Under the pieces are notes generated by a model that was given only the letters and a program-made list of their open reading frames with translations, was not told where the DNA came from and did no database searches. A stretch of DNA of 64,000 nucleotides from Sphagnum compactum (taxonomy: Eukaryota; Bryophyta; Sphagnopsida; Sphagnales). The DNA lies in assembly GCA_965153455.1 (NCBI GenBank), contig OZ234495.1:8118875-8182874 (forward strand), given 5' to 3'. This document shows, piece after piece, positions 12,575-22,993 of this stretch (its first letter is position 1; each line of letters starts with the position of its first letter). A program made the position numbers and the translations under genes.

Positions 12575-13325
12575 GGGAGTACGACACAATAATAAAAGGG
12601 CAGCTGGATCACACTGCAACCCTAGATTCCCAATTCCTCAATGTTGCTCCAGACAGACCCAGGACCCAACCTCGTCATCCCACTGAATCTCCATTTGCAA
12701 AAGCCACTGAACCCTGGGGTGGCAGATTGTTCATTCCTTCGTCATCAAATCATGATGATGCTTTAGGAATTGTTGATTGCTGTGTACTCTTTTTGAAGGC
12801 AGTCAGTCAGTCTTTCGCTAGCTCTCTGGTACAATTATCAGCCACATATATGTAAACACAAGTTCATCTTAAGACTTCTCAAACCTCACCAGACTTGAAT
12901 TACACACTTAGTAAAAAAATCCCTTCACAATACCATCACAGAATTCCCTCCTGGACTAAACTTTAGGCTTGCCACTCCAGAACCCAACCGAATCACACTG
13001 GGCCTAGCTTACTGAAGCAATCTCTCTCTAAAACCCCAAGCGACAAGAACTCCCAACTTCCCTTCCCAATCCAAAACACACAGGGGATCGAGATGCTTGC
13101 TGCTGCTGGTGCTTCTTCTGCCTTGCTGATTCCAAACTGCATTCCGTGCCGAACTGTCGGGGGGGTGGGGGTGGGGTGAAGAATCAGAAGAACCTTTTCG
13201 TACCGAAGACTTTCGATTTCATGTTTTAAAAAGCATTTTAGAGGTCGATTCTGCCAGAAGAAAATGACTTTTTATGGCGGAATCGACCTCTGAAACTGCC
13301 TCGCTGGTGTGTCCAGACAGGTGTC
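12575..13325. other. Upstream region of the Orai-like gene
   Basis: Moderately GC-rich sequence likely to hold the promoter and 5' leader of the minus-strand Orai-like gene. A short plus-strand ATG frame at 13093 (rich in Ala/Ser, about 26 codons) is not supported as a gene. There is a G-rich run (GGGGGGGTGGGGGTGGGG) near 13160-13177. No promoter element could be assigned. Confidence 0.3.
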
Positions 13326-13332
13326 TATCTAG

Positions 13333-13677
13333 ATTAGGGTATTATTACCATTGTTGTTAGAAATTGGTAGCAGATTATTTTTCACAATAGTTTTATCTGG
13401 AGCATTATTCACAATCAGATGTAGACAATTCCAGAAAGTGGAGTAGATTAGGGTATTTATTTTGCCATTGTTAGAAATTGGTAGCAGATTATTTTTCACA
13501 ATAGTTTTATCTGGAGCATTATTGATAATCAGATGTAGAAAATTCCATAAAGTGGAGTAGATTAGGGTATTTATTTTTTGCCATTGTTAGAAATTGGTAG
13601 CAGATTATTTTTCACAATGGTTTTATCTGGAGCATTATTCATAATCAGATGCAAGACAATTGTCCAGAAAGTGGTGT
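13333..13677. repeat. 114-bp minisatellite, three copies
   Basis: The unit begins ATTAGGGTATTATT and recurs at 13333, 13447 and 13561, so the period is exactly 114 bases twice. Each unit contains TTGTTAGAAATTGGTAGCAG and ATCTGGAGCATTATT. The copies differ at only a few positions, so the duplication is fairly recent. The third copy grades into unique sequence after about 13670. Confidence 0.9.
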
Positions 13678-13826
13678 AGAATATGTGTCGGCCATGGTGT
13701 AGAAATGGTCTCTTGGATGTGGGATCTTGGTAGTTTTGTCCTTGCACTTGGGTTCCCCCTAATATTGCAAAACCATGTGTAGCAATTGCTTGGAACAAAA
13801 GATATGCAGGAGTGAGAAACCAATTT

Positions 13827-15196
13827 AATATCCTTTTTGGATATCACTTGGGATATGTTACGAATATCACTTTGGATGATAGTCGGCTTGTTGAATATTA
13901 TTTATATCATATCTTGCTCTTTGATATCCGAAGGTTATGCTAGATATAAAGATCTTGATATTTGAAACAAATATTAGATTCAAGCTTAAATCGGTATATC
14001 ATGTTAAGAATTAGTTATGTTAGTAATTAGGTTAGATTATTAAGCTAGTAAATGATTAGGTTAAGGGGAAAGAAAAGGTTGCAGCTATCACAACTTAACA
14101 TATTTATTGTGAAAGGATAAAGAGGTCACAATTGGCCTCTCTAATCCTCTTTCATTCTCATTTTTTCTTTTTTTCTTTTTCTTCCTTTCTTTTTCCTTTC
14201 TTCTTTATCTTTTCCTTGCTCTATTCTCACTCTATTCACCCCTATCTTGCCCTCTTACAAGTTGTTGTAACATTTTAAGTAAGTTTTTTTCTCTCTCTTT
14301 TGTTTGTTGAAATAAAGTGTTTTTTTTTACTTTTGTATTTTCTTTATTTGGATGTAGGTTTAAAGTTTGAAGAAAGAAGACAAACTTCATTTTTTTTAGG
14401 TATTTAAAAATAAGTATAACTTTTTATTCTTTTTTGGTTGCTCTTTATTTTTTAAATCTATTTTTTAAAATGTTTTTATTGTATTTCCCTTGTTTGTTTC
14501 AATTTTTTCCATTCCTTAATTATTATTATTATTATTTTCTATTATAATTTTATCTGTTTTCATTTTTTAAAAATTTTGTGTTTTTTTTCTAATTTTGGAG
14601 GGTTTTTTTCCTTTTAATTTTTAATTTAAAAAATTCCTCTTTGTTTTCTTCTTTGTTGAAATTTGTTTCATTTTCATTTCACTTTTTTGGTAATGTTTTT
14701 TCTTCTTTTTGAATTTGTAGTTTCTTGGGTTTTTTTTTTCCAAGTTCTTTTTACAACTATATTTAGTTCTTTTATTTAATTGTTTTTGCAAATTGCAAGG
14801 CTAAAGGAAAATTTCTGAGTTTTTCACCCTTCACATTGCAAAAGATCATTCATATTTTTTAGTTTTGGTTTTCATAGTCAATTGTGGACATGTAAATAAT
14901 TTTAAAAATATTTTATTGTTCATTTTGTAAATTTTTCACTTTGATATTTACTTTCTTTTTGTTTTTTCAGTCTTAATGGCATTTTTCTTACAAAATATGT
15001 GAAATCCAAGTTGTTGATATCCAAAATTAATATTCAACTAATAAATAACAAGATATATCCGACAAACACGATCAAATAAAATGATATTTTACTCGGATAT
15101 TTAAATTGGAAAAATATGTTTTGAAAAATATTCAATTTGGATAAATAATTTTGGCTAGATATCCTTATTTGGTAGATATCACAAAAAGGAGATATT
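13827..15196. mobile_element. Possible inverted-repeat-bounded element
   Basis: The left end AATATCCTTTTTGGATATC (13827-13845) and the reverse complement of the right end (15175-15196) match over 19 bases with two small gaps. GATATC/GGATAT motifs are frequent just inside both ends and rare elsewhere. The interior has no coding capacity and a very T-rich core. A non-autonomous DNA transposon is possible, but no target duplication was found. Confidence 0.3.
14150..14990. repeat. Strongly T-rich, strand-biased tract
   Basis: About 840 bases in which the plus strand is dominated by T and TTC/TTTC motifs, with very few A runs. This is a strong T-over-A skew and not ordinary AT richness. It lies inside the possible element at 13.83-15.20 kb. 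Confidence 0.7.
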
Positions 15197-15204
15197 CTTG
15201 CAAC

Positions 15205-16105
15205 TTGGTCTTAACATTTCAAAATGGATTTCCATTGTGGGAGTGGAGTTTCACAAACATTTTCAATTGTTGGAACAAAAGTGCAAATAACAAACCTTGT
15301 TCAAATTGGACCTTCTTTTGACCATTGAAAAGGTCTTGAAACTTAAATATAAAAAATGAATTCATATTTTCCATTTTCCATTTGAAGTTTAAATCATGAT
15401 AACAAAAAATGGTTCAGAATCAAATTAGTAATTTGTTTCTCAATCACTAAAATATGGGAAACAAAAACAAAATGATGTTTTATTGGAACATGTCATATGG
15501 CATTGGAAATGTCTTTTCAAGGGTTATAATTTTTCCTCTCTAAAGGATCTTCAATTTACATTTCTATGTAGGAATTAAAAGCCTATACAACTTATTATAA
15601 TTTGGCAAAAATAAAATGAAACTGGGATTCCCATTTTGGAATCTTGAAAATTTTGACAATTTCAATGTAATTCCCATCACCAATCAAAAAATTTATTATA
15701 AGAAAGAAACTAATGATTCTTCTGAAGTCAAGGTTATGGTGAGTCTTGTGAAAATTTGTTATTTGTGGTTTAATTCATGCACCATTTTGATTTCAACTTA
15801 CATTAATTGGTCTTTTTAAAATTTGTGCAAGTCGATTTCACCTTAAGTTTAAATCTTTAAGTTCATCCTAAGCCCATCCTAAAACCCCCATCCTTTTTTT
15901 CATTTTGGGAGCTAAGAACATGCTTTGGGTTTACATTTCATTACAATAAAAAAAATCTAGTTCCTTACCTCAATATTACTTGACAAACCTATGGGTGCAT
16001 CATTCAACTTTTTTCTTAATATGTTTTTTAAAAGGGGGGAAGACATATGTTGTAAGGGGTAAAAAATCACAAGATTTTATTTTATTGTTTTTGTAAAATT
16101 TTCAC
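15205..16105 (+). repeat. Dispersed ~0.9-kb repeat, copy 1
   Basis: Shares ordered blocks with 59640-60500 in the same orientation. Examples are ACAAAAGTGCAAATAA followed by CAAATTGGACCT, then CCCATCCTA, then TTTTGGGAGCTAA, then TTGACAAACCTA. Non-coding and diverged. Probably part of an ancient retroelement's untranslated region. Confidence 0.6.
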
Positions 16106-17154
16106 AACATGGTGACAAAAAAAGGCCCTTGCGAATTGACATGAAAGAATTTAACCGTAAAATTGGAGGCAAGTCAGTACGATGCAACCATTTGGCAATA
16201 GGCTATAGGCATCCACCTGATCAACAGTTTAGGTTTGGTGGCATTTGGATTGATCACCTTACAATATCATTGAATGCCACAACTTTCCTTACTATGGGCC
16301 CCTTCTCACATCTCACCTCACTCAAAGCTCACAACATTCACAAACAATTATGCACACATTGAAATTAAGATCACTACCAGTAATGAATGTCAATAGTTCT
16401 TGGTAGCACACTTAGTAGGATGGGTTCAATTAAATTTTGGATCATGCTATGGAGGTTAGAAGCAGAGAATGGTGAAGGAGCAAACAAAAACTAGTATGTA
16501 CTTCTATGTGAATGCATTCAAAGAATATCAAGGTACAAAATTGATATGTTCTTAATGGAAAAGTAAGAAATGGGAAACTAGAAAACATTGTACTTTAGTG
16601 TGAAGTTCAATCCAAGAAGATCATGGTGCAAATGTTCCTTTTGAATCATTTGATTTGATTTGGGTATTCTTTGGTTAGGATTGGATCTAGTATGTTAAGC
16701 TAGTTGTAAATGTAGATTTTTTGAAGGAGGAGCTTAGGAGCGATGCAAACACACCGCTCAAGGACCAAGGGATTTAGGAAGATTGGATTGAATACAAAAA
16801 AGGTACACATGTTTTCAACTAAAAAACCCGTTGAACATTCAAGTGTTTTTTTGTTTTTTATAGTTGTGCAAGGTTTGAAGGTCATCAAAATTTCAAAAGT
16901 TATAGGGTTTAGGGTTCAAGCTTGGTTTGCTAAAAATGTTTTGTTGAGTTTGTGTCTTCTGCTCGAGTGTCAATCGACCTTTCTTTTAGTTTCTTGCTAA
17001 AAGGTTCGTTGTGAGACCTTTGTAGCACATCCAAGGTCATTAATTTTTTTTCCCTTATCAAGTTTGCAATTGTTGTTGTGGTTTGGTCAAATGTCTCTGG
17101 TCGTGAGAGGTTCACAACACATCTAACCGCATTTTCTCATCAAATTTTCCATCA
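16106..17154. other. Spacer, no recognised gene
   Basis: Several short open frames but no recognisable domain. The last part (17028-17077) resembles 23348-23393 on the other side of the chromovirus, so the element inserted into or beside an older short duplication. Confidence 0.4.
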
Positions 17155-17159
17155 CATTT

Positions 17160-17389
17160 TGTCATGGCCTAGGATATTTTGGGATACTTTTGGCAATGTC
17201 ATGTCCTAGGATATTTTGGGATACTTTTGGCAATATCATGGCCTAGGATATTTTGGGATTAGTATGGCTCAGGGTTATAAAAGGAGATAGTCTGGGGAAC
17301 AACCCTTCAGCAGATCAACACCAGTTGATGGGTCAATAAAGCTTGTCTTGTCTTGTAATTCTCCACTTGTTTGTAGTCGGTCCATAACA
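17160..17389 (+). repeat. 5' LTR of the chromovirus (230 bp)
   Basis: Starts TGTCATGGCC and ends TCCATAACA, the same ends as the 3' LTR. It has two full 37-bp units plus a partial third in the U3 part, a TATA box (TATAAAA, 17276-17282), and a polyadenylation signal AATAAA at 17335-17340. The predicted transcript start about 30 bases after the TATA box falls near 17306-17310. Confidence 0.95.
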
Positions 17390-17403
17390 GTTTGATCTGC
17401 TCC
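17390..17403 (+). promoter_or_regulatory. Primer binding site, apparently self-complementary
   Basis: The sequence immediately after the 5' LTR contains TTGATCTGCT (17392-17401). It is the exact reverse complement of AGCAGATCAA (17309-17318) at the predicted 5' end of the element's own RNA. It does not look like the usual initiator-Met tRNA site (TGGTATCAGAGC). This is the arrangement known from self-primed Tf1/sushi elements. Confidence 0.6.
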
Positions 17404-17564
17404 TTCTTATTGTTTGTTTGTTTTGTTGTTTCAGTAAGTAGCTAGAGGTATCTTGGAGTGAAACTTGGAAAGGTTATAGAAGACTATAGGACGCCTCTAC
17501 TCTCAAAGTTTCAAAAGAAAAGGATATGTTTTGTGAGAGTTAAGAGCTTTTGAAAACTCTGTGC

Positions 17565-18184
17565 CAGATCTGGTTTTTTGGTCATATCTCCTTTGTTTAA
17601 ACTTTTTTGGGTCTGTAACTTTGTGATCTTATAGATCATATAGGAATATATGTGTGAGAGAAATTTCATGTCATTTGGACTTGTATTGAGAGAGATCCAA
17701 GCATCTGAAGTTTCAAGTGCAGATCTGGTTTTTTGGTCATATCTCCTTTGTTTAAGCTTTTTTGGGTCTGTAACTTTGTGATCTTATAGATCATATAGGA
17801 ATATATGTGTGAGAGAAATTTCATGTCATTTGGACTTGTATTGAGAGAGATCCAAGCATCTGAAGTTTCAAGTGCAGATCTGGTTTTTTGGTCATATCTC
17901 CTTTGTTTAAGCTTTTTTGAGTCTGTAACTTTGTGATATTATAGATCATATAGGAATATACGTGTGAGAGAAATTTCATGTCATTTGGACTTGTATTGAG
18001 ATAGATCCAAGCATCTGAAGTTTCAAGTGCAGATCTGGTTTTTTGGTCATATCTCCTTTGTTTAAGTTTTTTTGGGGTCTGTAACTTTGTGATCTTATAG
18101 ATCATATAGGAATATATGTGTGAGAGAAATTTCATGTCATTTGGACTTATATTGAGAGAGATCCAAGCATCTGAAGTTTCAAGT
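17565..18184 (+). repeat. Leader minisatellite, four copies of 155 bp
   Basis: CAGATCTGGTTTTTTGG recurs at 17565, 17720, 17875 and 18030, a constant period of 155. Copies are nearly identical and differ by a few substitutions. The array fills most of the untranslated leader between the primer site and the gag start at 18223. Each unit carries the palindromes CAGATCTG and GATCTTATAGATC. Confidence 0.95.
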
Positions 18185-18222
18185 TTGAAGATTGAAAGCG
18201 CAAAAGTGTGAGAACTACCACC

Positions 18223-19197
18223 ATGGACAACTCAGAATCAAACATCGATCTCACTCAAATCCTCGTCGCCCTTCAGCACCTTTAACAAGAAAATGCCGTG
18301 CTTAGAGACTCGGTGACCCGCCTATAGAATCAGCCACCACCTCCTGCCCCAGTACTTCCTGCTCTTGCAATGGCCGCCCAAGAGCCCAAGATTAGTCTGC
18401 CAGACAAGTTTGATGGAACGCGCCTCAAATTTTGAAGCTTTGTCAGCCAGGTACGCCTGATCATGCAACTACACCCCCGTCGTTATTTTGATGACACCAC
18501 TCGTGTAGGATTCGTTGGAACCCTACTCACTGGGACAACTGCAGCATGGTTTGCTCCCATCCTGGAAACATCATCCCCTCTCCTACAAGATTTCAACGCC
18601 TTTATGGCGGAATTTGAAGCAGTATTTGGGGACAGTGACAAGGCCAGGACTTCAGCCAATAAGTTGCGTCGCCTCTAGCAAGGGACACGTTCGGCCATCG
18701 TCTACGCTTCAGAATTCAGGCAGCTTGCCTGCGACGTCAATTGGGGAGAAGCTGCCTTGATTGATCAGTTTCGCTGTGGGCCTCGTGATGATGTTCAAGA
18801 TCTTTTATTGACACTCGCAGACCCCTTCTTCCTTTAGTGAAGCCATCACCCAGGCAATTCGGTGCGATAATCGTCTGTTCGAACGTCACCATGAAAAGAA
18901 AGTCACCTCCAACGCCCAGCTTTGGAACAGTCGGCCTACTACGGTCCCCTTAGTTCCCCAAACAACACCAGTTGCCCGACCTGCCTCTTTTGGACCTGCT
19001 CCGATGTAGATCGACACAGCTAAATTTAAATCTTTGACAGAAGCCGAGAAACTTCGTCGAAGGACAAACAATCTATGTCTTTACTGTGGCAACCCAGGGC
19101 ATATAGCTCGTCAGTGCCCTCAAAAGCTTGTCAAACTTCAAGTACAAGCTGTGGAAACTCCCCTGGAGTTGGAAAACAAGAACATCCAGTCACAGTA
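18223..19197 (+). pseudogene. Chromovirus gag, broken
   Basis: Gag packages element RNA into the virus-like particle. Reading begins at the ATG at 18223 (CCACCATGG context). A capsid-like region reads through stops, and a CCHC zinc knuckle ([14 protein letters not shown]) lies near 19076-19117. Stops are TAA 18283, TAG 18325, TGA 18433 and TAG 18676. A one-base insertion near 18825-18832 shifts the rest by +1, and in that frame there is a further TAG at 19007. Each of these stops is one C-to-T change from Gln or Arg codons. Length and order fit a chromovirus gag. Confidence 0.85.
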
Positions 19198-19199
19198 GG

Positions 19200-19566
19200 A
19201 GTCGTGCGACTGGATCTCACCCAACACCAGCTTTGCAAAGGCTCCTGTTCCGCTGTTGGTCCCAGTCCCAGTTTCACTCAGTATGTGGACATCATTCGTA
19301 TTCTAGAAGACATACCACAAGTGTCAGCTTTAGTGGACTCCGGCGCCACCTCTTCTTTCATCGACCAAACATTTGTCGTCCAACACAACATCCCTATGGT
19401 CAAGAAGTCAACCCCTTTTCCGGTAGAGGTTATTGATGGGAAAACCGTTGCTTCTGGTGCAATCACACACGAGACAACCCCTCTAGAACTCTGTATCGGC
19501 AAGCACACGGAGAAGATTGTTCTCAACATCATTTCCACCCCTCACCATCCCATCATCCTTGGTTCT
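19200..19566 (+). pseudogene. Chromovirus protease region, truncated
   Basis: Aspartic protease cleaves the Gag-Pol polyprotein. The active-site motif LVDSGATSSF is at about 19332-19361 and the HHPIILG motif at 19543-19563. The zinc knuckle is in a different frame from the protease. Just after ILG the frame runs into LTR-derived sequence and stops at 19611, so the end of protease and the linker to RT are missing or replaced. Confidence 0.85.
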
Positions 19567-19778
19567 TGGCCTAGGATATTTTGGGATACTTTTGGCAATA
19601 TCATGGCCTAGGATATTTTGGGATACTGTTGGCAATATCATGGCCTAGGATATTTTGGGACTAGTATGGCTCAGGGTTATAAAAGGAGATAGTCTGGGGA
19701 ACAACCCTTCAGTAGATCAACACCAGTTGATGGGTCAATAAAACTTGTCTTGTCTTGTAATTCTCCACTTGTTTGTAG
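19567..19778 (+). repeat. LTR fragment inside pol
   Basis: About 212 bases nearly identical to the element's own LTR. It has two full 37-bp units and a partial one, the TATA box, AGTAGATCAA in place of AGCAGATCAA, the AATAAA signal, and the end GTTTGTAG. It lacks the first bases (TGTCA) and the terminal TCGGTCCATAACA. No target duplication flanks it, so it is not a simple solo-LTR insertion. Confidence 0.9.
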
Positions 19779-19814
19779 AGGGTCGGAACCAATTCCAGTT
19801 TTATCAAGTTTGTT

Positions 19815-21443
19815 ATGTCAAATCCTGCAGTCAAGAACCCCCGGTTGGTCAGAACTAAACCTTGTCCTATCAAGAATCTTGTCAAGAATCCTGCCCAGAA
19901 AACCAACCCTGTCCAGATCTTCGTTGATAGAGCTGTCCCTTTCTATCGGGCTGCTAAGAATCTTCAAGTCTTCGCCATCCATGTCAACCCAGCCAACACC
20001 ACAAACCCCCAATCAGAACCAACACCTGTCAAACTTCCCGAGAAGTACAAGGACTTTGTTGATGTTTTTGAAAAGATTAATGCTGATCAGCTCCCCGCCC
20101 ATAGTCCATATGACTGCCCGATTGATCTAGAAGAAGGACACTCACCACCCTTTGGTCCTATCTATGGCCAATCGGAACCGGAACTCCAAGCCCTGCGTGA
20201 TTACCTTACTGAAAATCTTGCCAAGGGGTTCATTCAGCATTCCAAGTCTCCAGCCGGCGCCCCAATTTTGTTTGTCAAGAAGAAGGATGGCTCCCTTCGA
20301 CTCTGTGTGGATTATCGTGGACTCAACAAGATAACCAAAAAGAATCGATATCCCTTGCCCTTGATTTCAGGTCTCCTAGATCGACTACGTACCGGGAAGA
20401 TCTTCACCAAGCTTGACCTCCGTGGAGCCTACAACTTACTCAGGATTCGCCCCGGTGATGAATGGAAGACAGCTTTCCGCACACGTTACGGCCACTTCGA
20501 ATACACGGTCATGCCCTTCGGCCTCACCAATGCACCCGTAGTCTTTCAGCATCTGATGAATGATATCTTCCGGGATTACATGGACGAATTTGTCGTGGTC
20601 TATTTGGATGACATTTTAATCTTTTCCAAGGACCAGGAAACCCACGACAAACATGTACGATTGGTGCTTGCGACGCTCCGGGAGCATGGCTTATACGCCA
20701 AGTTGGAAAAATGTGAATTCGACAAATCTTCAGTGGCATTCCTCGGCTACGTGATATCTCCAGATGGCATTTTCATGGACAAGTCAAAGGTCGAGACCAT
20801 CCAGTGTTGGGCTACTCCATCCTCGGTCAAGGACGTTCAACGCTTCCTAGGGTTTGCCAACTTCTATCGTCGGTTTATCAAAGGCTACTCCAAGATCACA
20901 ACACCGTTAATAACCCTGACTTGCAAAGACAAACCCTTCTCGTGGAATCCAACGGCCCAGGCTGCTTTTGATTCTCTCAAGATGGCATTCACCTTTGCAC
21001 CCATCCTGATACATCCCGATTCTGGCAAGCCATTCATTGTGGAAACGGACGTTTCAGATTTTGGCTTGGGAGCTATTCTATCTCAATTTGGAATAGATGG
21101 GTTGTTGCATCCAGTTGCTTTCTATTCACGGAAGTTAACCAGTGCCGAAATCAACTACCAGGTCTACGATAAGGAACTCCTGGCAATCATCACGGCATTC
21201 GAACAGTGGAGACCGTATCTTGCCGGAGCTCAACATCGAGTCCAAGTTCTGACAGATCACAAGAATCTCCTTTATTTCACAACTACTTGGACCTTAAATC
21301 GTCGCCAGGCACGCTGGTCTATCTTCCTAGCTGATTTCGACTTTGAGATTCAGTATCAACCCGGCACCCAGCAAGGGAAAGCTGACGCGCTATCTCGTCG
21401 TTCAGAATATGAATTTCGAGCGGAGGATGAGGCCTACGGCTAG
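19815..21443 (+). pseudogene. Chromovirus reverse transcriptase and RNase H
   Basis: A 542-codon open segment, the longest in the window. RT copies element RNA into DNA, and RNase H removes the template. The segment shows LCVDYRGLNK near 20299-20328, the YLDD catalytic site at 20601-20612, the LGFANFYRRFI motif near 20848-20880, and the RNase H part with VETDVSDFGLGAILSQ near 21040-21087 and LTDHKNLLYF near 21248. It ends at a TAG (21441) where homologues read through, probably a former CAG. The catalytic motifs are intact, but it has no upstream protease or start of its own. Confidence 0.9.
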
Positions 21444-22801
21444 CAGGACCAGACTTTACTCAACCCCGAGCAATTTCGAGTTGCAGCAACAATCAGCACC
21501 CTCCCAGACTCATACCTTGTCAGGGACATCAAGATGGCAACTGAGGAAGACACCTGGGCTACCAACATCAAGAAGGAACTCCAGGAACGACCAAGGAACC
21601 CAAATCGTGATGACTTGGATCAGTTTGAGCAGCAAGACGGACTTCTCCTTCGAAATAACCTGATTTATGTACCCAAAGGACCTATACGCCTAAAAATCCT
21701 GAGAAAATGCCACGACAACACCCTGGCGGGTCACTTTGGAATGGCACGGACTCACGAACTAGTGTCAAGGACTTACTAGTGGCCCAAAATGAACAAGATG
21801 CTACGGGAGTATATCAAGTCTTGTGATACATGTGCTCGATCCAAGGCTCCCAGGCATCGCCCGTTTGGATTCCTACAGCCTCTGTCGATTCCTAGCCGAC
21901 CTTGGGGATCTTTGCAATGGACTTCATCACGGACCTCCCTACTGTCAGAACCAAGAATTCAATACTGGTTGTGGTCGATCGACTCACCAAAATGGCCCAT
22001 TTCACCCCTTGTTCCAAGTCAATCACGGCAGAAGAGACAGCTCAGTTAATTCTGGATGGGATCGTCCGACTGCATGGACTCCTCGAGGAAATTGTGTCCG
22101 ACAGAGGTCCTCAGTTTGCATCCAAGTTCTGGCATCGTCTGTTCGAGCTTCTTGGAGTTGACATTCGGCTATCTTCAACTTTCCACCCTAAGACAGATGG
22201 ACAAACCGAACGGACAAACCAGACACTCGAGCAATACCTTCGCTGCACTATGAACTACCAACAGGATGACTGGCTGGACCTACTATCTCAAGCAGAGTTT
22301 GCTTATAATAACACAACACATGCATCGACCGGGATTAGTCCATTCTTTGCCAATTACGGTTTTCATCCCAGGTTCAGCCTTGAAATTCCTGGAGACTCCG
22401 TAAACCCCTCGGTTGAAGAAAGGGCCACGAGGCTTAGACAGGTTCAACAGAACCTTATGGCAAAACTCAAGCTAACACAGGAGTGGCAAAAGAAGCAAGC
22501 AGACCGCCGACGCAAGGACCATCCAAACTTCAAGGTTGGAGACAAGGTCTGGCTTCTCAGAAAGAACATTGCTACCACTCGCCCATGTGCCAAGTTGGAT
22601 TACAAGCGCCTTGGACCTTTCAAAATCGCCAAATTAGTTGGTCTAGTGGCTTGCCAGTTGGAGCTTTCACCCCAGTTCAAAATCCACAATGTTTTCCATG
22701 TCTCCCTGCTTGAGCCCTATCATGAAAACCCGATCCCAGAACGTCATCAAGAACCCCCAGCTCCAGTCAAAATTGAAGGCCAAGAAGAGTTTGAAGTTTA
22801 G
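21444..22801 (+). pseudogene. Chromovirus integrase, broken
   Basis: Integrase inserts the DNA copy into the genome. The zinc-binding HHCC region is at about 21700-21840 (GHFGMARTH, then CDTCARSK) and is interrupted by TAG at 21777 (likely TGG changed to TAG). A one-base loss near 21909 shifts the frame. The catalytic core then reads open from 21902: MDFITDLP, VSDRGPQFASKFW and KTDGQTERTNQTLEQYLR give the D, D and E positions. The C-terminal GPF/Y-type region (RLGPFKIAKLVG) is near 22608. It stops at TAG 22799, which separates it from the chromodomain. Confidence 0.9.
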
Positions 22802-22993
22802 GAGGTCTTGGACTCCAAAAAGATTCGTGGAAAGCTCCTGTACCTTGTCTTTTGGCGAGGTTATCCTCCTTCTGAAGCTACTTGGGAGCCTGCTGGAAAC
22901 CTAGTTCATGCCCAAGACTTAGTTAATCGGTTTCACCAACGATATCCTAACAAACCGGCTCCATCTAGAAGATGTCGCTTGAGGAAAGGATAA
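22802..22993 (+). pseudogene. Chromodomain at the end of pol
   Basis: EVLDSKKIRGKLLYLVFW followed by RGYPPSEATWEP has the aromatic residues and order of a chromodomain, which in chromoviruses directs integration to heterochromatin marks. It is cut off from integrase only by the TAG at 22799. Its own stop (TAA 22991-22993) touches the first base of the 3' LTR. Confidence 0.9.
22981..22990 (+). promoter_or_regulatory. Polypurine tract
   Basis: GAGGAAAGGA directly before the TAA and the 3' LTR. All purine, in the place where plus-strand DNA synthesis starts. Confidence 0.8.

Noticed and set aside
13093-13170. Plus-strand ATG frame beginning Met-Leu-Ala-Ala-Ala as a signal or transit peptide
   Set aside because: Only about 26 codons, ends in a G-rich run, with no supporting exon downstream.
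17565-18184. CRISPR-like array
   Set aside because: The 155-bp units are contiguous with no unique spacers, and they lie within a plant retrotransposon leader.
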